Shown: positions 25,316-33,551, counted from the stretch's first letter. The stretch: DNA of 35,220 bases from Clostridiales bacterium (GCA_014799645.1 JAAVHQ010000029.1:29661-64880), one strand, 5' to 3'. Translations and numbers: made by a program. The notes: generated by a model not told the origin, from the sequence alone.

Positions 25316-28300
25316 GTGTTTGAGATAAAAGACTTGGCAAAAACGTATACGCCCAAGAACGGAGTACCCGTTCAGGCGCTTAAAGGAATAAATTTATCTT
25401 TTGGCGAAACGGGGCTTGTGTTTGTGCTAGGTAAATCGGGTAGCGGTAAATCTACTCTTCTCAACCTTATCGGCGGACTTGATTCCGCCGATAAGGGCGA
25501 GATAGTCATAAAAGGTAAGTCGTCCAAAGATTTCAAGACGGTAGACTACGATGCCTATCGCAATATGTACGTAGGCTTTGTCTTTCAAGAATACAATATC
25601 CTCAATGAATTTACAGTAGGCGAGAATATATCTCTCGCCATTGAATTACAAAACAAGAAAGAAAATAAAGAGTTGCTGACTAGCATACTTAAAGAAGTAG
25701 ACTTAGAGGGCTACGCGGACAGAAAGCCCAACGAGTTGTCGGGCGGACAAAAGCAAAGAGTAGCGATAGCGAGAGCCTTGATAAAAAGTCCGCAAATCGT
25801 CTTGGCGGACGAACCTACGGGAGCGTTGGACAGCAATACGGGCAAGGCAATTTTCGATACTCTTAAGAAAATCTCTAAAGAGAAGTTGGTAATCGTAGTA
25901 TCGCACGACAGGGAATTTGCCGAAGAATACGGCGACAGAGTGATAGAACTTGCCGACGGCGAAGTCATCTCCGATTTGCAAAAGGATAAAGAGGGCAAGT
26001 TTTCGCCTACCGATAATCAAGCGCTTTCAAAAGCCAACGAGAAATACGACGGCAAGGAGAAGTTCGCAAAATCTCGATTGCCGTATAGATACGCGATAAA
26101 GATGGGAGCAAGCAGTATAAAGAGCAAGCCGATTAGATTGGCGGTCACTATACTGCTTTGTTTTGTTACTTTTTCGTTATTTGGCGTCGTTGATATCTTC
26201 AACGCATTCAACGCTCGTAAGATTTTGCTGGACGCTTATACAAATGGCGATTATTCTAATTTTGCTTATACCGCGTCAATGCAAGAAGTTGGTGACGTAG
26301 GATATCGTTTGTATGGAGTCTCTCAACAAGATTTGGATTTTCTCAATACAAAGAGTAGCAACGAATTTTTGGGCGTGACTTATCTTAACGATAAATATGG
26401 AAGATTTGCGGAGACGTCATTAAGCGGTTTCTTGTCGCAAAGAGAACTTGAGGGGAGCAATAATTCCGTCTATTATAGTCAGTGTCTGTACGGTTTTCTT
26501 CCCGCGAGCAAAGAGTTTTTTAGCGCGCAAGGCTTTGAATTGATAGGGGAAGCGCCTGCGAGTGAAGATGAAATTGTTTTGACGCAATATATCTTAGACC
26601 AATTTAATATTGCCGGTATTACGTTGAAAGAGCCAAAAGGACAATTTGAAAAACAAAAGGTTGATATTGTTCCCAATAAAAACAGAACGGCGCAAGAGTT
26701 TGTCGACGGCGGATATTATATTGAGTTGGATGGGCAAGATTTCAAAATCGTCGGCATTGTAGATACAAAAGCAGATCCGCAAGGGAAATTCGATTCTTTG
26801 AAGCCGTCTACTATGACGACGGCGAATAGTAGGGAAAATACTAATCTAATCAGAGAGTGTCAGGAGTATTTTCAATACAGTTATCATTCGTTGGGATATA
26901 TCTTTCCAAAGACTTACGAGAAATTGGTCGAATCTCATAAAGTCGATATGACCTCTTGGAATAGTTTCGGTAGGGCGTTGGAAGGTTCTATTTCATATAC
27001 GAATAAGAGCGATTATAGAGTCGTCGCTTCCGATAAAGATTTGGACAAGACGGCAGGAATATTATGGCTTGACGGCAAGGAGAGAGATTCGTTGCAAGAC
27101 AACGAGATAGTCGTAGGACTTAATTACGGCGTAAAGTTGTTGACGACAAATTATGATAGCAGTCTTACGTATAAGCACTCTAAAAGCGAGTACTTTGACG
27201 GACTCCTAAGGGTGGTAGAAGAAATAAGTTTTTGGGATTTGACGCGAGGCACTCCGCTTGCCTGTATAGAAGAAGCCGAGCGAGTGGATATTGAAAAATT
27301 AGAACCTTTCAAGAGATATTTAATGGATATGGACGAAGTCAATGCCGAATGGGCGTTGAGAACTTGTTATTCCGCGCCATCTAGCTTCTTTTGGTCTTCT
27401 TCTAATTTTATAAGAATCGATTCCTCTCGCCTAGAGTACGATTTTGACAAGATGAGCGAGGAGCATTGGCGATTGGCTTACGCAGGATATTTGGGCATTG
27501 ATGAGTATGGCTTTTATGTAGGTGAGGGAAACAATAAAATCGAATATAGTATTGAAGGCGGACGCTTTAATAATATTACAGGTTTACCGTCGGGAGAACT
27601 GGTCGATAAGATTGGAAATGATAGATTATACGTTCAAGGCAAGATAAGTCTTGGCAACGTTGACGTGATAAATAGCAACAGTATAAATATTACCGCTAGA
27701 GATTTAAGTACGTCCCAACTGTTGTCCGAAGATTATGAGTATTGGAGCATAGTGGGAATATACGTTCCGCGATATGATTATCCGGAATTGGATGAAAAAG
27801 ATACGGTTATTTTCAACAACGCGTTGTATAGAAAAGCAGAAGGCGCGCAGGAAATAATATACAATTATGCCTTGGCGTCTATACCTACGGCAAAAAGCGA
27901 AATTCTTTCTTTAATCGATTTGCACTTAGAAGGTTTCAGTGCGAGAAATTTGAGATTGAACGACAACGCCGCTTACGTTACGAGCAGTTTGAACTCATTA
28001 TTTTATGCGATAAAAATGATTATGCTCATGGCAGGTGCAGGCGTCGCTATCTTCTCGATTTTGTTGATGTCCAATTATATTGCCATGTCAATAAGCAATA
28101 GAAAGCGCGAAATCGGTATTTTGCGAGCATTGGGCGCAAAGACAAGCGACGTGTTCTCAATTTTTGCCAACGAGAGTATTATAATGGCTCTTATCAATAC
28201 CGTTCTATCCGTATTTGTCGCATTGGGCGCGAGCATAGGTCTGAATAAGTTTTTCCAAGCAAAATATTCGGCTGACTTTACAATACTTAGTTTCGGCATA

Positions 28301-28414
28301 AGGCAAGTTGCAATAATCTTGCTAATAAGCGTAGCCACCGCAATACTTTCAAGCCTAATACCTATTTATAGGCTGTCAAAGAAAAAGCCGATAGACTGTA
28401 TACAAGACAGATAA
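25316..28414 (+). CDS. MacB/FtsX-like ABC transporter, ATPase and permease fused
   Basis: A 1032-residue protein with an N-terminal ABC ATPase (about 1-225): Walker A GKSGSGKST near residue 39, signature LSGGQKQR near 141, and Walker B IVLADEPTGALDS near 161. One membrane helix follows (about 278-300, AVTILLCFVTFSLFGVV), then a large extracytoplasmic region of about 580 residues, and a C-terminal FtsX-type membrane domain with three helices and the motif NRKREIGILRALGA. This is the layout of single-chain type VII (mechanotransmission) exporters. It starts with GTG 25316 behind TGGGGGAGA, 21 bp after the second giant gene, so it may act on that protein or protect the envelope. The large outer domain is not one I recognise. 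Confidence 0.88.
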   Translation: MFEIKDLAKTYTPKNGVPVQALKGINLSFGETGLVFVLGKSGSGKSTLLNLIGGLDSADKGEIVIKGKSSKDFKTVDYDAYRNMYVGFVFQEYNILNEFTVGENISLAIELQNKKENKELLTSILKEVDLEGYADRKPNELSGGQKQRVAIARALIKSPQIVLADEPTGALDSNTGKAIFDTLKKISKEKLVIVVSHDREFAEEYGDRVIELADGEVISDLQKDKEGKFSPTDNQALSKANEKYDGKEKFAKSRLPYRYAIKMGASSIKSKPIRLAVTILLCFVTFSLFGVVDIFNAFNARKILLDAYTNGDYSNFAYTASMQEVGDVGYRLYGVSQQDLDFLNTKSSNEFLGVTYLNDKYGRFAETSLSGFLSQRELEGSNNSVYYSQCLYGFLPASKEFFSAQGFELIGEAPASEDEIVLTQYILDQFNIAGITLKEPKGQFEKQKVDIVPNKNRTAQEFVDGGYYIELDGQDFKIVGIVDTKADPQGKFDSLKPSTMTTANSRENTNLIRECQEYFQYSYHSLGYIFPKTYEKLVESHKVDMTSWNSFGRALEGSISYTNKSDYRVVASDKDLDKTAGILWLDGKERDSLQDNEIVVGLNYGVKLLTTNYDSSLTYKHSKSEYFDGLLRVVEEISFWDLTRGTPLACIEEAERVDIEKLEPFKRYLMDMDEVNAEWALRTCYSAPSSFFWSSSNFIRIDSSRLEYDFDKMSEEHWRLAYAGYLGIDEYGFYVGEGNNKIEYSIEGGRFNNITGLPSGELVDKIGNDRLYVQGKISLGNVDVINSNSINITARDLSTSQLLSEDYEYWSIVGIYVPRYDYPELDEKDTVIFNNALYRKAEGAQEIIYNYALASIPTAKSEILSLIDLHLEGFSARNLRLNDNAAYVTSSLNSLFYAIKMIMLMAGAGVAIFSILLMSNYIAMSISNRKREIGILRALGAKTSDVFSIFANESIIMALINTVLSVFVALGASIGLNKFFQAKYSADFTILSFGIRQVAIILLISVATAILSSLIPIYRLSKKKPIDCIQDR

Positions 28415-28453
28415 AGATTTTATTTCACCATCACAAAAATTTTTAGAAAAATT

Positions 28454-28486
28454 CCTATTAACCTATTGACAAGGTAGGTTAATAGG
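28454..28486. promoter_or_regulatory. Perfect palindrome around the -35 box of the metY operon
   Basis: The arms CCTATTAACCTA (28454-28465) and TAGGTTAATAGG (28475-28486) are exact complements, separated by 9 bp that contain the TTGACA box. A dimeric repressor bound here would block RNA polymerase. The Rrf2 regulator encoded by the third gene of the same operon is the likely ligand; this is inference. Confidence 0.65.
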
Positions 28487-28495
28487 TGCTATAAT
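28466..28495 (+). promoter_or_regulatory. Promoter of the metY-cysK-rrf2 operon
   Basis: A perfect TTGACA (28466-28471), an 18-bp spacer and a perfect TATAAT (28490-28495). The leader to metY is then about 200 nt. Confidence 0.82.
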
Positions 28496-28545
28496 CATAC
28501 CAATCTAGTAGGTAAATACCATAAAAGGTCAAAAAGGTAATAAAA

Positions 28546-28611
28546 ATGCAGAACTATTTTGAAAAACTTGTAAGAGAAAATTTCCGTTTCGGACGAATGT
28601 GTCGATGTTGA
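28546..28611 (+). CDS. 21-codon leader peptide ending in Cys-Arg-Cys
   Basis: A short ORF in the metY leader, about 45 nt after the predicted transcription start. It has an AAAAAGGT ribosome site 6-7 nt before its ATG and ends ...FRFGRMCRC followed by TGA. Two of its last three codons are cysteine, directly ahead of genes for sulfur assimilation. This is what one expects from a ribosome-stalling sensor of cysteine; such cysteine-rich leader peptides are known upstream of sulfur genes in actinobacteria. I see no clear terminator between it and metY, so the mechanism may be coupling or another form of attenuation. It could be chance, but the placement is striking. Confidence 0.55.
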   Translation: MQNYFEKLVRENFRFGRMCRC

Positions 28612-28702
28612 AAAGACAATTTGCAAAAAGACAAACAGTAATTCACATATTATAAATAAAATAAAAATCATATAATAAATCAAGATAAAAGGAGATATAA
28701 AA

Positions 28703-29989
28703 ATGTCTAACAAATATAAATTCGAAACACTTCAACTTCACGTAGGTCAGGAACAGCCTGACCCTGCGACGGACGCAAGAGCCGTGCCTATATATGCGAC
28801 GACTTCATACGTTTTCAAAAATTCCGCTCACGCGGCAGCGCGCTTTGGGCTTGCCGATGCGGGTAATATTTACGGTCGTTTGACCAACTCAACGCAAGAT
28901 GTATTCGAGAAGAGAATTGCCGCTCTTGAAGGCGGCGTTGCGGCTTTGGCTGTCGCTTCGGGCGCAGCGGCTATTACTTATACGTTGCAGGCTTTGGGTC
29001 AAGACGGCGGTCACTTCGTATCGCAAAAGACGATATATGGCGGAAGTTACAATCTTCTTGCTCACACGCTTACGGGCTTTGGCATAACGACGACTTTCGT
29101 TGATATACACAACCTTAAAGAAGTTGAGAAGGCTATAAAGAAAAACACGAGAGCGATTTATATCGAGACGCTCGGCAATCCCAACAGCGACATTCCCGAC
29201 ATTGACGCATTGGCGGAACTTGCTCACAAGCACGGTCTACCGCTCGTGGTGGACAATACTTTCGGTACGCCTTATCTTATCCGTCCTATCGAGCACGGCG
29301 CTGATATCGTCGTGCATTCAGCGACAAAGTTTATCGGCGGTCACGGTACGACGCTCGGCGGTGTAATCGTCGATTCGGGTAAGTTCGATTGGAAGGCTTC
29401 GGGTAAGTATCCCGCTATTGCGGACGCCAACCCGTCGTATCATAACATATCATTCGTAGATGCAGTCGGAGAGGCGGCGTTCGTGACCTATATTAGAGCG
29501 GTCTTGCTTCGCGACACTGGCGCGACAATTTCGCCATTCGCGGCGTTCTTGCTCTTGCAAGGTACGGAAACGCTATCTTTGAGATTGGAGCGTCACGCGG
29601 AGAATACCAAAAAGGTAATTGAATACCTTTCCAAGCATCCGCAGGTAGAGAAGGTCAATCACCCGTCTTTGGCGGATCATCCCGACCACGCGCTCTACGA
29701 GAAGTATTTCCCAAACGGAGGAGGCTCTATCTTTACCTTTGAAATAAAAGGCGGAGAAAAGGAAGCGCACAAGTTTATCGACAACTTGCAAATATTCTCG
29801 TTGCTTGCCAACGTTGCCGACGTCAAGAGCCTTGTTATTCATCCGGCTACGACCACGCACAGTCAGCTCACCGACGAGGAACTCGCCGACCAAGGCATCA
29901 AGAGAAATACAATCCGTCTTTCTATCGGCACGGAGCATATTGACGACATTATCGCAGACCTCGAAAGAGGATTCAAAGCAGTAAAATAA
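28703..29989 (+). CDS. metY: O-acetylhomoserine sulfhydrylase
   Basis: A PLP enzyme that makes homocysteine from O-acetylhomoserine and sulfide, for methionine synthesis. It is 428 residues, the usual length of the MetY branch, longer than cystathionine gamma-synthases. The start MSNKYKFETLQLHVGQ is typical. IYGRLTNSTQDVFEKRIAAL and a glycine-rich stretch (GGVAALAVASGAAAI) follow. The PLP lysine is Lys209 in HSATKFIGGHGTT. The C-terminal part carries the family motif RLSIGTEHIDDI. The ribosome site is AAAGGAG. It is the first main gene of the sulfur operon, 17 bp before cysK. A free-standing homoserine-activating enzyme is not seen here. Confidence 0.95.
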   Translation: MSNKYKFETLQLHVGQEQPDPATDARAVPIYATTSYVFKNSAHAAARFGLADAGNIYGRLTNSTQDVFEKRIAALEGGVAALAVASGAAAITYTLQALGQDGGHFVSQKTIYGGSYNLLAHTLTGFGITTTFVDIHNLKEVEKAIKKNTRAIYIETLGNPNSDIPDIDALAELAHKHGLPLVVDNTFGTPYLIRPIEHGADIVVHSATKFIGGHGTTLGGVIVDSGKFDWKASGKYPAIADANPSYHNISFVDAVGEAAFVTYIRAVLLRDTGATISPFAAFLLLQGTETLSLRLERHAENTKKVIEYLSKHPQVEKVNHPSLADHPDHALYEKYFPNGGGSIFTFEIKGGEKEAHKFIDNLQIFSLLANVADVKSLVIHPATTTHSQLTDEELADQGIKRNTIRLSIGTEHIDDIIADLERGFKAVK

Positions 29990-30006
29990 TTTTGGAGGAC
30001 TAGACT

Positions 30007-30939
30007 ATGTCAAGAATTTTTACTTCGGCAGATCAACTTATAGGAAAAACTCCGCTTTTGGAACTTTCCAACTTGGAGAAAGAATACGGCTTGAAAGCCA
30101 AAATACTTGCAAAACTCGAATATCTCAATCCGGCAGGCTCTGTCAAAGACAGAGTTGCAAAGGCTATGATTGACGAGGCTGAGGCTTCGGGTAAACTCAA
30201 AAAAGGCTCTGTAATCATTGAACCGACTTCGGGTAATACCGGTATAGGTCTTGCGTCCGTTGCGGCGGCAAGAGGCTATCGTATCATTATAGTAATGCCC
30301 GAGACAATGTCTGTCGAGCGCAGACAAATAATGAAAGCGTACGGCGCGGAACTCGTGCTTTCCGACGGCGCAAAGGGTATGAAAGGCGCAATCGCAAAGG
30401 CTGAGGAACTCGCAAATGAAATCCCCAACAGTTTCATCCCCGGTCAGTTTGTCAACCCTGCAAATCCGCAGGCGCACAGACTAAGCACTGGCCCTGAAAT
30501 CTATGAAGATACGGACGGTAAAGTAGATATCTTCGTAGCGGGCGTAGGCACGGGCGGAACTATCACGGGCGTGGGCGAATATCTTAAATCTAAGAACCCG
30601 TCCGTCAAAGTAGTGGCTGTCGAACCGGCTACTTCCGCAGTGCTTTCCACAGGAGTTGCGGGAGCGCATAAGATACAAGGTATCGGCGCAGGATTCGTAC
30701 CCGACGTGCTGAATACAAAAATTTACGATGAGATAATAGCGGTGTCCAACGAAGACGCTTTTGCGATAGGCAAGGCGATAGGCAAGAGCGAAGGCGTGCT
30801 TGTAGGTATTTCTGCGGGCGCGGCAGTCTACGCGGCTATTGAGCTTGCAAAACGTCCCGAGAACGAGGGCAAGACCATCGTTGCGCTTTTGCCTGATACT
30901 GGCGACAGATATTTGTCAACGCCGCTATTTCAAGACTAA
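30007..30939 (+). CDS. cysK: Cysteine synthase A
   Basis: A PLP enzyme (O-acetylserine sulfhydrylase) forming cysteine from O-acetylserine and sulfide. It is 310 residues, the normal length. The PLP lysine is Lys47 in [11 protein letters not shown]. The substrate loop is [12 protein letters not shown], and the phosphate-binding glycine loop [12 protein letters not shown] follows. The C-terminus, [14 protein letters not shown], is typical of CysK. It follows metY with a GGAGG ribosome site and is followed after 14 bp by an Rrf2 regulator, so cysteine and homocysteine synthesis are co-regulated here. Confidence 0.96.
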   Translation: MSRIFTSADQLIGKTPLLELSNLEKEYGLKAKILAKLEYLNPAGSVKDRVAKAMIDEAEASGKLKKGSVIIEPTSGNTGIGLASVAAARGYRIIIVMPETMSVERRQIMKAYGAELVLSDGAKGMKGAIAKAEELANEIPNSFIPGQFVNPANPQAHRLSTGPEIYEDTDGKVDIFVAGVGTGGTITGVGEYLKSKNPSVKVVAVEPATSAVLSTGVAGAHKIQGIGAGFVPDVLNTKIYDEIIAVSNEDAFAIGKAIGKSEGVLVGISAGAAVYAAIELAKRPENEGKTIVALLPDTGDRYLSTPLFQD

Positions 30940-30953
30940 TTAAGGAGTAACAA

Positions 30954-31409
30954 ATGACGATTTCGACCAAAGGCAGATACGCCCTTAGAATAATGATTGA
31001 CCTTGCGGAGAATTGCAACGGCGCGTTTATTCCAATGAAAACGGTCGCCGAAAGACAGGGATTATCGCTTAAATATATAGAGCATATTTTGTCCGTATTA
31101 AAACAAAATAATTTTGTCGAAGGTATACACGGCAAGGGAGGCGGTTATCGCCTTACGAGAAAGCCCGAAGAGTATACCATCGGCGAAATCTTGCGACTTG
31201 TCGAGGGCGACCTCGCGCCCGTCGCTTGCTTGGAGTGCGGCGCAAAACCTTGTGAAAAAGTCAATCAGTGTCGCACAATATCTATGTGGCGCGACCTGCA
31301 AAACCTAATCGACAATTTCTTCGACGGCATTACAATCAAAGATTTAATGCTCGACGCGTCGAATTGTTCGAGCGGAATAGATATTTCATTTTTAGACGCG
31401 TCGCTATAA
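30954..31409 (+). CDS. Rrf2-family regulator (CymR/IscR-like)
   Basis: A 151-residue winged-helix repressor. The N-terminal MTISTKGRYALRIMIDLA is the family signature, followed by the recognition helix LSLKYIEHILSVLKQNN and wing GKGGGYRL. Cysteines at positions 92, 95, 100 and 106 cluster in the loop where IscR-type members bind an iron-sulfur cluster (Cys92/98/104 in E. coli), so a cluster is possible; CymR of Bacillus lacks one and acts with CysK instead. Both models fit here, since cysK is the neighbour. It is the last gene of the sulfur operon and probably binds the 33-bp palindrome at its promoter, giving feedback. Which signal it senses is not decidable from sequence. Confidence 0.88.
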   Translation: MTISTKGRYALRIMIDLAENCNGAFIPMKTVAERQGLSLKYIEHILSVLKQNNFVEGIHGKGGGYRLTRKPEEYTIGEILRLVEGDLAPVACLECGAKPCEKVNQCRTISMWRDLQNLIDNFFDGITIKDLMLDASNCSSGIDISFLDASL

Positions 31410-31425
31410 CGGCGCGTCTTTTCTT
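31394..31425 (+). terminator. Terminator of the sulfur operon
   Basis: The 10-bp stem AGACGCGTCG with CGGCGCGTCT is followed by TTTTCTT. Its left arm lies inside the last codons of the Rrf2 gene. Confidence 0.75.
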
Positions 31426-31462
31426 ACTGTTTTACTGTTTGAATTGCTATTGATTATAGTAT

Positions 31463-31491
31463 TTGACATACCGACGGATTAAAATTATAAT
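31463..31491 (+). promoter_or_regulatory. Promoter of the ABM protein and hydrolase genes
   Basis: A perfect TTGACA (31463-31468), a 17-bp spacer and a perfect TATAAT (31486-31491); this is one of the strongest promoters in the window. Confidence 0.85.
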
Positions 31492-31511
31492 TTAAGTAGG
31501 AGATAAATGCA

Positions 31512-31844
31512 ATGGCGATAACAGTAAATATTTATTACCGCGGCAAAGACGGCAACGCGGTTAAATTTGCAAAAGAGATGATTGCGTCCGGTATAGTCGA
31601 TAAAATCCGCAAGGAAAAGGGCAATATTCGTTATGATTATTTTTTGCCTCTAAACGAATCGGATACCGTGCTTTTAATCGACAGTTGGAAGGATCAGACC
31701 GCTCTTGATATTCATCACAAATCGCCCGTAATGGCGCAAATAGTCGCATTGCGTGAAAAATACGATTTGCATATGAAAGTCGAAAGGTATATTTCAGACG
31801 ATAATGAAGTATCCGAGTTGGATAAATCGTTTATTAGAAAATAA
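31512..31844 (+). CDS. ABM-domain protein, putative quinol monooxygenase (YgiN-like)
   Basis: A 110-residue protein with a single antibiotic-biosynthesis-monooxygenase (dimeric ferredoxin-like) domain. Typical features are the first strand ITVNIYYRGKDGN, the helix FAKEMIASG, then GNIRYDYFLPLNESDTVLLIDSWKD and the His pair in LDIHHKSPVM. Family members include cofactor-free quinol oxygenases and stress enzymes; the substrate cannot be predicted. The ATG at 31507, 5 bp upstream and out of frame, opens only four codons and is probably ignored. The start at 31512 follows TAGGAG. The hydrolase gene begins 17 bp after its stop, so the two form an operon from a strong promoter. Confidence 0.8.
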   Translation: MAITVNIYYRGKDGNAVKFAKEMIASGIVDKIRKEKGNIRYDYFLPLNESDTVLLIDSWKDQTALDIHHKSPVMAQIVALREKYDLHMKVERYISDDNEVSELDKSFIRK

Positions 31845-31860
31845 TCAAAAGGAGTTTATT

Positions 31861-32838
31861 ATGGAAAAATTAAACTTGACAAATGAATGGGATAAAGTTT
31901 TCCCGAAAAGCGAAAAAGTAAATCACGAAAAAGTAACGTTTCACAATCGCTACGGCATTACGCTTGCGGCGGATTTGTATATTCCTAAAAACGCAAAAGG
32001 CAAACTATCCGCTATTGCGGTCTGCGGTCCGTTCGGCGCGGTAAAAGAACAGTCGTCGGGACTTTATGCGCAAGAAATGGCGGAACGCGGTTTTCTTACG
32101 ATTGCTTTCGACCCGTCCTTTACGGGAGAGAGTGGCGGTCAGCCTAGATACGTTGCTTCGCCCGATATAAATACCGAGGATTTTTGCGCGGCGGTGGATT
32201 ATCTTTCTTGCCGCGACGACGTAGATTCGAATAAGATCGGTATTATAGGTATTTGCGGTTGGGGCGGTATGGCAATCAATGCCGCGGCTATCGACACGAG
32301 AATTAGGGCTACGGTTGCGTCGACAATGTACGATATGACGAGAGTAAACGCAAAAGGCTATTTTGATTCCGCAGACAGCGAAGAGGCGCGCTATAATATG
32401 AAAAAAGCGTTGAACGCGCAACGCATTGTCGATTATAAAAACGGCAATTACGAATTAGGCGGCGGAGTGGTTGACCCACTACCCGAAGACGCGCCGTTCT
32501 TCGTAAAAGACTATTACGATTATTATAAGACCGATCGCGGTTATCATAAGCGTTCGTTGAACTCCAACGGCGGTTGGAACAAGACTTCCGCGCTTTCGTT
32601 TATCAATATGCCGATACTTGCTTACAGCAATGAAATAAGGAGCGCAGTACTTGTTATGCACGGCGAAAAAGCGCATTCGTGCTATTTCAGCAAAGACGCA
32701 TTCAAGAACTTGAAAGGCAACAACAAGGAATTGCTTATTATTCCCGATGCAGTTCATACCGATTTGTATGATAGAAAGGACGTCATTCCTTTTGAAAAGT
32801 TAGTAGATTTTTTCAAGAAGAATTTCGACGCTGAGTGA
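31861..32838 (+). CDS. Alpha/beta hydrolase with a Cys nucleophile
   Basis: A 325-residue cytoplasmic hydrolase of the dienelactone-hydrolase/YcjY-like group. ATG 31861 is chosen because AAAGGAG lies just before it; the frame is open further upstream, inside the ABM gene. The nucleophile elbow is GICGWGG with Cys132 in place of Ser. The histidine is probably His299 in DAVHTDLYD, after the strand LLIIPD. The oxyanion-side strand AIAVCGPFGAVKEQSSG and the motif FDPSFTGESGGQPRY are family hallmarks. It is co-transcribed with the ABM-domain gene, which hints at detoxification, but the substrate is unknown. A bidirectional terminator follows. Confidence 0.85.
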   Translation: MEKLNLTNEWDKVFPKSEKVNHEKVTFHNRYGITLAADLYIPKNAKGKLSAIAVCGPFGAVKEQSSGLYAQEMAERGFLTIAFDPSFTGESGGQPRYVASPDINTEDFCAAVDYLSCRDDVDSNKIGIIGICGWGGMAINAAAIDTRIRATVASTMYDMTRVNAKGYFDSADSEEARYNMKKALNAQRIVDYKNGNYELGGGVVDPLPEDAPFFVKDYYDYYKTDRGYHKRSLNSNGGWNKTSALSFINMPILAYSNEIRSAVLVMHGEKAHSCYFSKDAFKNLKGNNKELLIIPDAVHTDLYDRKDVIPFEKLVDFFKKNFDAE

Positions 32839-32845
32839 TCTATAA

Positions 32846-32882
32846 AAAAGACCGATATAGATTGATTTTTTATCGGTCTTTT
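32846..32882. terminator. Bidirectional terminator between hydrolase and grpB-family genes
   Basis: A perfect 12-bp stem, AAAAGACCGATA with TATCGGTCTTTT around a 13-nt loop. T tracts on both strands suit termination of both converging genes. Confidence 0.82.
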
Positions 32883-32886
32883 ATTA

Positions 32887-33432
32887 TTACTGATTTTTCG
32901 CTAAATCTGTATATTTCTTTACAAAGTCTGCTTTTGCGTCCGTATAGGCGTCTCGATTATGCTCGTACTTTTTCCAAAGTTGCAATTTCAATTTTTCGTA
33001 CTCTTTTGCGATATCGGGGTGAGTATTTAGATAATCTCTGAAATATATTTCGTCTATATCGTTTTCAAGTCTGATATGCAGATGAAATACCTTTTCGGCA
33101 AATCCGTTTTCGGTATAGCCTTTGTTCAAGGAGACGCGCATGTCGTTTGCTGACATAATTATATATCCGTTTTCTTGCAACGTATCGGCTGTATCTTTTA
33201 GTTGGCGCGCTGATTTTACTACTATTAAAATATCAATAATAGGTTTCGACCAAATATCTTTTATCGCAGTGCTTCCGACGTGGTGATAAATCGTATCTGA
33301 CGGCAGTATGCTTTTAAGTTGCTTTACTTCATCATTATACCAGTCTGCCCAATACGGCTTATGTTCCGTCAAAAATATGGGGAAGAGTTGCCAAAGTTCT
33401 TCAAGTGTCATTTCAGAAAGTTGTTTGCTCAT
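32887..33432 (-). CDS. GrpB (UPF0157) family protein, nucleotidyltransferase fold
   Basis: A 181-residue protein of the GrpB family, which has a minimal nucleotidyltransferase fold and no firmly assigned reaction. The family motif HHVGSTAIKDIWSKPIIDI contains the GS and the metal-type D..I pattern (IIDILIVV). The FHLHIR strand and the C-terminal YEKLKLQLWKKYEHNRDAYTDAKADFV are also characteristic. The start at 33432 follows AAGGACAACATC, a weak ribosome site. A promoter and a structured RNA lie upstream (33460-33581), so expression may be controlled by early termination. Confidence 0.88.
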   Translation of the reverse strand: MSKQLSEMTLEELWQLFPIFLTEHKPYWADWYNDEVKQLKSILPSDTIYHHVGSTAIKDIWSKPIIDILIVVKSARQLKDTADTLQENGYIIMSANDMRVSLNKGYTENGFAEKVFHLHIRLENDIDEIYFRDYLNTHPDIAKEYEKLKLQLWKKYEHNRDAYTDAKADFVKKYTDLAKNQ

Positions 33433-33459
33433 TGATGTTGTCCTTGCAAATCAATATAT

Positions 33460-33541
33460 AAAAAAACAGGGGTAAGATTGAAGTTAGCATCCGAACAATC
33501 TTTTATGCGAGAGCAGATTCCCTCACGCAACCCCAGTTTCT
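33460..33541 (-). ncRNA. Structured leader RNA with terminator-like closing stem
   Basis: On the minus strand, about 4 nt after a predicted start site, the closing stem AAACTGGGGT (33539-33530) pairs with ACCCCTGTTT (33473-33464) with one mismatch and runs straight into seven U's. Enclosed are two hairpins: TGCGTGAG with CTCTCGCA (one mismatch), and AAGATTG with CAATCTT around a 15-nt loop. This is a three-way-junction fold ending as an intrinsic terminator, upstream of the grpB-family gene. It matches no riboswitch class I can name. It may be an attenuator, a riboswitch or a free small RNA. Confidence 0.6.
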
Positions 33542-33551
33542 TTATACAATT

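Noticed and set aside
28612-28702. Classical terminator/antiterminator pair after the Cys leader ORF
   Set aside because: I could find no stable GC stem followed by a U-run between the leader ORF and metY, so the attenuation mechanism is left open.
33460-33541. T-box, purine, SAM or c-di-GMP riboswitch
   Set aside because: None of the hallmark motifs (T-box TGGNACCGCG, purine-loop pattern, SAM-I core, c-di-GMP tetraloop/receptor) could be found; left unassigned.
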